A stretch of DNA of 19,765 bases from an uncultured Muribaculaceae bacterium (GTDB lineage: Bacteria; Bacteroidota; Bacteroidia; Bacteroidales; Muribaculaceae): NCBI GenBank assembly GCA_910586995.1, contig CAJUKZ010000018.1, positions 1 to 19,765 on the forward strand. Direction: 5' to 3'. Each line of letters opens with the position of its first letter. The stretch's first letter is position 1. Under the pieces are notes generated by a model. That model saw nothing but the letters and a program-made list of their open reading frames with translations, had not been told where the DNA came from and ran no database searches. Of the stretch, positions 15,029-19,765 are shown piece by piece. Made by a program: the position numbers and the translations under genes.

Positions 15029-16357
15029 ATGGGCCATCTACTTTCATATAGTCTTGAAGTATCGCTTGTGTCGCTTTTGCTTTATTCAGTGTACAGGTGG
15101 TTGCTCTCAAATGAGAATCAGCCGGCGCTAAACCGAGCTGTGCTGCTGTCAATTTATGCAGTAGCTTTATTATTACCGGCATTGCCGCACTTTAGCTATT
15201 GGTTCTCATCCGGGCCAGGCGATATTGAATTCGGGACACCGGAAATTGCAGGCGTTGCCCATAACGGCGGTGAGACAGCAGGAGAATCTGTCTCATGGCT
15301 TGTCGGAGGTTCAATTCTGCTATGGCTTGCAGGTATGTTGATACTCATGATTCAGACCGTGGCAGTATGGTTTGGAATTCGGAGAATAGTCAGGAGCGCT
15401 GAATGCATCCGTAGTGGTTTTCCTCGTGTTCTTATCACACCGGACGATACAGTGTCGCCATTCAGTTGCGGACATACGATGGTGATGAGTGCCGAAGATT
15501 ATCGGCTTAACGGTGATGTGATCATGATGCACGAGAGTTGTCATATAGCCCGACGCCACTGGATAGATCTTATTCTCTCCCGTATTTTTATAATCTTCAA
15601 TTGGTATAATCCCGCAGCTTGGATGATGAGTGACTCGCTTCGCGACATACACGAGTATCAGGCCGATATGGCTGTTCTGAGTGGAGGTGTCGGGGTACGC
15701 GAATATCAGATGTTATTAATAAAAAAAGCTGTTGGCAAAAGTTTTCCGGCCCTTGCCAACAGTCTGAATCACAGTAAACTTAAAAACCGTATCACTATGA
15801 TGCTAAAAACAAAATCAAGCAAGGGCAGACGCATGCGCGCTCTTGCACTTGCGCCCGCAGCGGTTGTGGCGCTTGCAGTTGTCAACCTGCCATTTGTGGC
15901 CAATGCGTTGTCTTCCATCGACGCCGCCGCATTGTTTGCAGGCAACAAAGTTAATGAAAATCCGGCTGCTTCGGAAATTTATTCGCAGCAATCTGTATCG
16001 GTAGAATCTGTATCCAATTCAGTTTCAGAATCCGGATCAGATGAAGTGCTCACGATGTGTGAGGAAATGCCTGAGTTTGAGGGTGGCCTTGAAGCACTCT
16101 ACAAATGGCTTGGTGAGAATATTGAGTATCCTGCCGATGCTCCCAAAGGATATGGCAAGACCCGAGTAGTTCTTCGTTTTGTGGTGAAATCTGATGGAAC
16201 GATAGGCGATGTGGAAGTTCTCCGTGGCTCTATGGCTTGTTTCGACAAAGCGGCTATAAAAGTAGTGAAAAGTATGCCGGCCTGGAAGCCGGGAAAGGTA
16301 AGCGGAAAGCCTGTGAATGTTCAATATACTTTGCCTGTCAATTTCAAAGAACAATGA
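15029..16357 (+). CDS. M56 (BlaR1-like) membrane metalloprotease fused to a TonB C-terminal domain
   Basis: A 442-residue polytopic membrane protein paired with the BlaI-type repressor. Hydrophobic spans lie at about 3-25, 36-58, 88-110 and 268-290. The zinc site is HESCH at 168-172 with Glu209 in HEYQAD as probable third ligand, on the cytoplasmic loop before the last span. After that span comes a Ser-rich linker (about 318-335), then a TonB_C domain (about 343-442) beginning MPEFEGG and containing KSDGTIGDVEV and AWKPGKVSGKPVNVQYTLPV. Classical BlaR1 instead ends in a penicillin-binding sensor domain, which is absent. M56-TonB fusions recur in Bacteroidetes; the TonB part may sense or energise an outer-membrane partner. 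The protease presumably inactivates the upstream repressor by cleavage, as in BlaR1-BlaI. Domain calls secure; signal unknown. Confidence 0.9.
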   Translation: MGHLLSYSLEVSLVSLLLYSVYRWLLSNENQPALNRAVLLSIYAVALLLPALPHFSYWFSSGPGDIEFGTPEIAGVAHNGGETAGESVSWLVGGSILLWLAGMLILMIQTVAVWFGIRRIVRSAECIRSGFPRVLITPDDTVSPFSCGHTMVMSAEDYRLNGDVIMMHESCHIARRHWIDLILSRIFIIFNWYNPAAWMMSDSLRDIHEYQADMAVLSGGVGVREYQMLLIKKAVGKSFPALANSLNHSKLKNRITMMLKTKSSKGRRMRALALAPAAVVALAVVNLPFVANALSSIDAAALFAGNKVNENPAASEIYSQQSVSVESVSNSVSESGSDEVLTMCEEMPEFEGGLEALYKWLGENIEYPADAPKGYGKTRVVLRFVVKSDGTIGDVEVLRGSMACFDKAAIKVVKSMPAWKPGKVSGKPVNVQYTLPVNFKEQ

Positions 16358-16410
16358 CATAAATTGATTTGCCTGTCCGTAGAGGCCGGGCATAGAAAAG
16401 CCTATGACAA

Positions 16411-16444
16411 CAAAACCCCGGAAACTGAAGTTTCCGGGGTTTTG
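16411..16444. terminator. Bidirectional terminator between convergent genes
   Basis: Arms at 16411-16426 and 16429-16444 are perfectly complementary over 16 bp; sterically the loop would be TGAA closed by C-G. The GC core (CCCCGG) is flanked by AAAA on the left and TTTT on the right, so it can end transcription from both sides: the M56-TonB gene on the plus strand and the L31 gene on the minus strand, whose stop codon is 28 bp away. Confidence 0.9.
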
Positions 16445-16471
16445 TTATGTTCTTGTATTCCGTGCGCGGTA

Positions 16472-16726
16472 TTACTTTTTGCGACGGCTGCCATAACGGC
16501 TCATGAACTTGTCTACGCGGCCTGCTGTATCGACAAGTTTCTGCTTGCCGGTGAAGAAGGGGTGCGATGAGCTGGTGATTTCAAGCTTCACGAGCGGGTA
16601 GGTGACGCCATCCACTTCGATAGTCTCTTTAGCGGCGATAGTAGAACGTGTGATGAAGATTTCATCGTTTGACATGTCTTTGAAAACCACTTCGCGGTAG
16701 TTTGAAGGATGGATGTCTTTTTTCAT
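16472..16726 (-). CDS. rpmE2: 50S ribosomal protein L31, type B
   Basis: The 84-residue product begins MKKDIHPSNYREVVFKDMS and contains ITSSSHPFFTGKQKLVDTAGRVDKF, the signature of bacterial L31. It has no cysteines, so it is the zinc-independent (type B, C-minus) form, and its length fits type B (about 80-90) rather than the shorter zinc-binding type. It is a surface protein of the large subunit that helps bridge to the small subunit. The gene is alone on the minus strand, with its own promoter at 16798-16828 and a shared terminator. In many bacteria type B L31 is induced on zinc starvation alongside a zinc-binding copy; here the strong housekeeping promoter and lack of an evident Zur-like dyad suggest constitutive expression. 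Confidence 0.96.
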   Translation of the reverse strand: MKKDIHPSNYREVVFKDMSNDEIFITRSTIAAKETIEVDGVTYPLVKLEITSSSHPFFTGKQKLVDTAGRVDKFMSRYGSRRKK

Positions 16727-17030
16727 TATTATAGATATTTTATTTTGGTTATCAGTGAATTAAATACGTTGGTAAGACGCTAATTCGTAATGGCTTGCAA
16801 ATTTACGCATTTTTTTTCAATCACCAAAATATTTTTAAGCCAACACGGATAAAACAAGCGGATTATAACGTCAGCTGACACTCTATGCGGTGTTACGCAA
16901 TTGAATGAGGCATGCAAACTGGTCATATACAGGCGTATCATAAGTCTTTAAACTTAGATTTTGCAAATTTTAACAATTTACATTCGCCGATTTTCATGCT
17001 TTTCCCGTCTTATCTACAAACGGACCACAT
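16727..17030. other. Divergent intergenic region between the L31 gene and the ECF sigma gene
   Basis: This 304-bp A/T-rich stretch holds the L31 promoter (16798-16828) and its leader of about 65 nt on the minus strand. For the plus strand I found no TTTG/TAnnTTTG pair with correct spacing before the sigma factor gene; the nearest resemblance, TAGATTTTG at 16955, has one base too many and no -33 partner. A perfect 10-bp palindrome, GTCAGCTGAC, lies at 16870-16879. No RNA gene or credible small coding region is seen. Confidence 0.6.
16798..16828 (-). promoter_or_regulatory. Promoter of the L31 gene
   Basis: Read on the minus strand, TTTG (plus-strand CAAA at 16825-16828) and TAAATTTG (plus-strand 16798-16805) are separated by 19 bp, an exact Bacteroidetes primary sigma promoter. 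Transcription should start near 16791, giving a leader of about 65 nt before the L31 start codon at 16726. Confidence 0.85.
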
Positions 17031-17546
17031 ATGCTTAATAAACTACGAAATAAGATCATGGATAAGGTTATCGAGGATAATCTTGATTATCTTGTCCGTT
17101 TCGCTTTTTTTCGGTTGGGCGACAGGGAAGAAGCGGAGGATTTAGTCCATGATGCCATTCTGAAATTTCTTGATCTGAATACAAAAGACATAAGGGTTGC
17201 CGGACTCCGGTTGTATTTGTTCCGGATTGTGTATAATCTCTGTCAGGATTCTCTTAGAAGCAGGACTAAAAGGGCGTTATCTCTTGAGTGTCTTGAAATA
17301 CCGGATCGAACAGAAGACCAGATTCTTGATTCGGAGGAAGCTGAAAGATTGAATGCCATTCTTGACAGCATTCCCGAACGGGAAGCAGAGGTTATCCGAA
17401 TGAATATTATTGATGAACTGTCGTTCGTGGAAATCAGCCACATTCTTTCCATACCGTGTTCTACTGCCAAATCCCGATTTAAATCAGGAATAGATAAAAT
17501 CAGAAAACAATATTTTTTTAAGAACAATAGTCATGGAAGATTATAA
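17031..17546 (+). CDS. ECF-type RNA polymerase sigma factor
   Basis: A 171-residue sigma-70 family factor of the extracytoplasmic-function group. Sigma region 2 spans about residues 15-80; DREEAEDLVHDAILKFL (31-47) is the core-binding helix 2.2, and LRLYLFRIVYNLCQDSLRS contributes to -10 recognition. After a short linker, region 4 (about 105-160) contains SIPEREAEVIRMNIIDELSFVEISHIL and the helix IPCSTAKSRFKSGIDKIRK. Regions 1 and 3 are absent, as expected. A second in-frame ATG at 17058 (MDKVIEDN) is a plausible alternative start that would remove nine basic/polar residues; the sequence does not decide. The stop lies inside the next gene, overlapping it by 14 nt, implying co-translation with a probable anti-sigma factor. 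Target promoters are not evident in the window. Confidence 0.92.
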   Translation: MLNKLRNKIMDKVIEDNLDYLVRFAFFRLGDREEAEDLVHDAILKFLDLNTKDIRVAGLRLYLFRIVYNLCQDSLRSRTKRALSLECLEIPDRTEDQILDSEEAERLNAILDSIPEREAEVIRMNIIDELSFVEISHILSIPCSTAKSRFKSGIDKIRKQYFFKNNSHGRL

Positions 17547-18702
17547 GGATATACAAAATTTGCTTAAACCTCGCCGTGACATAAAGGCCTCGGCGGAATT
17601 GAGAAACCGTGTTTTGAATTCAGTAGATAAGAAGAAACACAGTGCTGCGATGCGTCGCAACTGGATACTTGGTGGAATCAGTGCCGGTATAGCTGCGGCA
17701 GTGCTGATACTCGTACTGATACCTACGGGTGCTTCAGCAATGTCGCCCGGAGAAGTATTGAAAGCGGCATTGAATGCATTGACCGGCGTGGATTTCTTTG
17801 AGATGGAGGTGGAGGTCCGCACTTTGAAAAACGACAGTTTCAGTTATATAAATCCTGAATGCGACTTTATCAAGCATAATATCAGCGTTGCCAATACTGA
17901 TTCTGTAATGAATTGGCAGGTTGACAAAGGCAGCCGCAAGGCAATCCACAATAATCGTGGTACTTATGTGTGGATTGATGCTCTTAAAACCGGTTGGTTC
18001 TCGGAGAATCCGGAGTGGAATGTGTTAGGCTATCTATCAGTGTTCCTCCGTCCTACCAAAACGATTGAAACGGAGCTATATCAATGTACCAATGACCCGA
18101 CAGCGGAATATGATATATATAAGGATGAAGATAGGATATATCTGACCATACACAGTCTGCCCAAGGGCGATTTTGCGAATCCCTATATGCTGAATACTTC
18201 AATAGATGAATCAGAGTGCTATAGAAGATATGTGATAGACGCGCATACAAATAAGATGATATCAGCATCTATCAGCATTGAAATTGATGGTCGTGAAGTG
18301 GAAATGATCCGTCTCAATAATATTATTTATGGCTCAAAAAATGAGGATGTAGACAAATTGCCGTCAGATATAGAATTCATCAATATAGACACTGCCTCGG
18401 GATCGGAGGGGCTGGCGGGAGTGAATGCAAAAGAAGCTGCATCTCTGATTCTAAATTCATTCAAAAGTTGGAATGGAAATATTCTTGGAAAAGTATTTGA
18501 TCAATCGTTATTAAATGTCTATAGGCGAGCCTATAAAGGAGCAGAACTGATTGATATCGGTAAACCGTTCAAATCCGGAAAGGAAAAGAATGTAACCTTT
18601 GTTCCTTATACATTAAAGTTCAGCAACGGACAGATCAAGCGGTATAATCTCGCTTTATATATGACTCCGTCTAATGGCTGGATTGTAGTAGGAGGTCTTT
18701 AA
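17533..18702 (+). CDS. Single-span membrane protein, candidate anti-sigma factor with LolA/RseB-like exported domain
   Basis: A 389-residue protein overlapping the sigma factor gene by 14 nt. Residues 1-43 are charged and cytoplasmic by the positive-inside pattern (DKKKHSAAMRR just before the membrane). One hydrophobic span covers about 44-64, and the remaining 325 residues should be periplasmic. The exported part opens with SPGEVLKAALNALTGVDFFEMEVEVRT, which resembles the first helix and strand of LolA/RseB-type lipid- or lipoprotein-binding folds; the C-terminal 90 residues (AKEAASLILNSFKSWNG onward, ending in a short beta-rich segment) look like a second small domain. No zinc-type anti-sigma motif (HxxxCxxC) is present, and no FecR domain is recognised. 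The anti-sigma role is inferred from position, overlap and topology; the fold assignment is tentative. Confidence 0.6.
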   Translation: MEDYKDIQNLLKPRRDIKASAELRNRVLNSVDKKKHSAAMRRNWILGGISAGIAAAVLILVLIPTGASAMSPGEVLKAALNALTGVDFFEMEVEVRTLKNDSFSYINPECDFIKHNISVANTDSVMNWQVDKGSRKAIHNNRGTYVWIDALKTGWFSENPEWNVLGYLSVFLRPTKTIETELYQCTNDPTAEYDIYKDEDRIYLTIHSLPKGDFANPYMLNTSIDESECYRRYVIDAHTNKMISASISIEIDGREVEMIRLNNIIYGSKNEDVDKLPSDIEFINIDTASGSEGLAGVNAKEAASLILNSFKSWNGNILGKVFDQSLLNVYRRAYKGAELIDIGKPFKSGKEKNVTFVPYTLKFSNGQIKRYNLALYMTPSNGWIVVGGL

Positions 18703-18725
18703 TAATAAATATTAGAATTAACCTT

Positions 18726-18756
18726 GGTCTGATAGGATATCTGTCCTGTCAGCACC
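18726..18756 (+). other. Stem-loop in the leader of the TonB-dependent receptor gene
   Basis: CTGATAGGA at 18729-18737 pairs with TCCTGTCAG at 18744-18752 over nine pairs (one G-U) around a TATCTG loop. GGT/ACC adds three more pairs across a bulged C at 18753. No T tract follows, so it is unlikely to be an intrinsic terminator. It fills much of the 72-bp gap before the receptor ATG at 18775 and could act as an RNA processing, stability or translational control element. A degenerate -7-like TAACCTTG at 18719-18726 just precedes it, without a good -33 box. Confidence 0.5.
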
Positions 18757-18774
18757 TTTAACACCCTTATCGGA

Positions 18775-19765
18775 ATGAAAAGATCTATATTATCGGTCGC
18801 GATAATCTCCTTGGCAGCCTTTTTAGGTAATGCGCATGAGCTGAATGATTCAATCAGAACACAGGAGCTCAATGAAGTTGTCGTAACAGCGGTCAAGGAA
18901 GTCACGAGGATTGACGGTGATGGAATGCTTACCGCAGTTCAAGGAACAGTTCTGCAAAATCTTGGAAGTGCCAAGGATGTGCTTGGCTATATTCCTGGAG
19001 TTATCAACAACAATGGCGTAATAGAGGTATTTGGGAAAGGTACTCCTGTGTTCTATATCAATGGACGACTTATGAGGAATCCTCTTGAACTTGACCAATT
19101 GAAATCATATCAGATTAAGAATATCAAGGTCATAAACAATCCCGGTGCTCGTTATGATTCATCCATAAATGCCGTTATAAGGATTACAACGCTAAAAAAT
19201 CTTGGCGACGGTTTTGCTTTGGATACTAAAACTGCCGTAGGGTGCAGGGATAATTTATATACCAACGAACAGATAAACATGAACTACCGGATTGGGGGAC
19301 TTGATATCTTCAGTGTCCTGCACTATGATTATTCAAAAAGTAAGGGATCTGGCAAGAGTATTCAGAACACATGGACAACGATTCCTGCAACTTCTGTTCT
19401 GAATATGACATCTGAAAGCAGACAGCAAATCTACGATGGGCAAGTAGGATTCAACTATACGACACCATCGGGTCATTCATTTGGAGCTTATTATCAGGGG
19501 ATGGGCAAGCCCTTACGCGGTAATAACCATTCTGAATCCACATTTTCAACAGATGTCAATGTTACTCGGTATAGTGAACTCAGTACCGCAAAAAGAGACG
19601 ATAATTATCAACATTTGGTCGATGGATACTATTCCGGCACGTGGGGCAAATGGACAGCCGATATAACATTTGACTATCTCTGGAGAAACGCAAGGGAAAC
19701 ACAAGATGTCAGTGAATATATTCTTGAAGACAATTGGAGACAATATGGTTTCTTTAACAAAAACA
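18775..19765 (+). CDS. TonB-dependent outer-membrane receptor, partial (cut by the window end)
   Basis: Reading from the ATG at 18775, 330 codons stay open to the last base; the 3' part lies outside. A signal peptide covers about residues 1-20 (MKRSILSVAI, LAAFLGNA). ELNEVVVTAV at 31-40 is the TonB box. The plug follows at once: LQNLGSAKDVLGYIPGV, GKGTPVFYINGRLM and IKVINNPGARYDSSINAVIRI are typical plug elements. From about residue 145 alternating aromatic/polar strands (MNYRIGGLDIFSVLHYDYS, VGFNYTTPSGHSFGAYYQG) begin the beta-barrel. There is no N-terminal carboxypeptidase-regulatory-like domain, unlike SusC proteins, and no sigma-regulating secretin/TonB N-terminal domain; it resembles the OMP_b-brl_3 type of barrel. 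Function should be uptake or sensing of an unknown ligand, probably controlled by the sigma/anti-sigma pair upstream. Confidence 0.88.
   Translation, partial: MKRSILSVAIISLAAFLGNAHELNDSIRTQELNEVVVTAVKEVTRIDGDGMLTAVQGTVLQNLGSAKDVLGYIPGVINNNGVIEVFGKGTPVFYINGRLMRNPLELDQLKSYQIKNIKVINNPGARYDSSINAVIRITTLKNLGDGFALDTKTAVGCRDNLYTNEQINMNYRIGGLDIFSVLHYDYSKSKGSGKSIQNTWTTIPATSVLNMTSESRQQIYDGQVGFNYTTPSGHSFGAYYQGMGKPLRGNNHSESTFSTDVNVTRYSELSTAKRDDNYQHLVDGYYSGTWGKWTADITFDYLWRNARETQDVSEYILEDNWRQYGFFNKN

Noticed and set aside
14630..16357. A beta-lactam resistance regulatory cassette
   Set aside because: No beta-lactamase gene is adjacent, and the M56 protein has a TonB domain instead of a penicillin-binding sensor domain, so a resistance function is not supported.
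17009..17014. CTTATC shared by the sigma gene leader and the receptor leader (18766-18771), as a possible ECF promoter element
   Set aside because: A 6-bp match in A/T-rich leaders is expected by chance, distances to the start codons differ (17 versus 4 bp), and no second conserved box is found at fixed spacing.
16912..17145. A 77-codon plus-strand open frame overlapping the sigma factor start
   Set aside because: It overlaps the N-terminal coding region of the sigma factor out of frame and shows no motif or signal; the sigma factor frame is far better supported.
18850..19098. Minus-strand open frame of 82 codons at the start of the receptor gene
   Set aside because: The plus strand here encodes a clear TonB box and plug domain in an uninterrupted frame from 18775 to the window end; the minus-strand frame is incidental.
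1..19765. CRISPR arrays, tRNA or rRNA genes, insertion sequences and phage genes
   Set aside because: No regularly spaced direct repeats, no tRNA-like cloverleaf, no rRNA segment, and no transposase, integrase or terminal inverted repeats were seen on either strand.

Overview
The window looks like a chromosomal segment from a Bacteroidales bacterium, perhaps of the Muribaculaceae; the family is a guess. Evidence for the order: secreted glycoside hydrolases of GH2, GH3 and GH92 with a DUF4838 protein, A/T-rich leaders without Shine-Dalgarno sequences, Bacteroides-type promoters (TTTG, 19-20 bp, TAnnTTTG), a BlaI/M56-TonB gene pair, and an ECF sigma factor next to a TonB-dependent receptor. The plus strand carries every gene except the ribosomal protein L31 gene.

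Region 1 (1-10326): a terminator from an upstream gene, a well-formed promoter at 155-185, then four tightly spaced genes for exported carbohydrate-active proteins: DUF4838 plus a C-terminal discoidin-like domain, a GH2 beta-galactosidase-type enzyme, a GH92 alpha-mannosidase and a GH3 beta-glycosidase. The run ends at a terminator at 10290-10326. No SusC/SusD pair is present. The enzyme mix would suit stepwise trimming of a mannose- and galactose-containing glycan such as an N-glycan; that is inference.

Region 2 (10391-14517): four close genes: an exported transglutaminase-like protein, an exported SH3-NlpC/P60 peptidase, a dipeptide epimerase with a twin-arginine signal, and cytoplasmic purN. 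The middle two match the two steps known for salvage of murein peptides (gamma-D-Glu-diamino acid cleavage, then L-Ala-D-Glu epimerisation), apparently placed outside the cytoplasm.

Region 3 (14550-16444): a BlaI-family repressor and an M56 metalloprotease fused to a TonB C-terminal domain. Their promoter carries three operator-like dyads of identical geometry spaced 30 and 31 bp, the central one lying between the -33 and -7 boxes. A 16-bp-stem hairpin, probably a bidirectional terminator, separates this pair from the convergent L31 gene (16472-16726, minus strand), which has its own clear promoter at 16798-16828.

Region 4 (17031-19765): an ECF sigma factor, an overlapping single-span membrane protein that may be its anti-sigma factor, a structured 72-bp gap, and the first 330 codons of a TonB-dependent outer-membrane receptor cut by the window end. 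This reads as a cell-surface signalling or uptake locus with an unusual candidate anti-sigma factor. All functional assignments come from reading motifs by eye; no database search was run.
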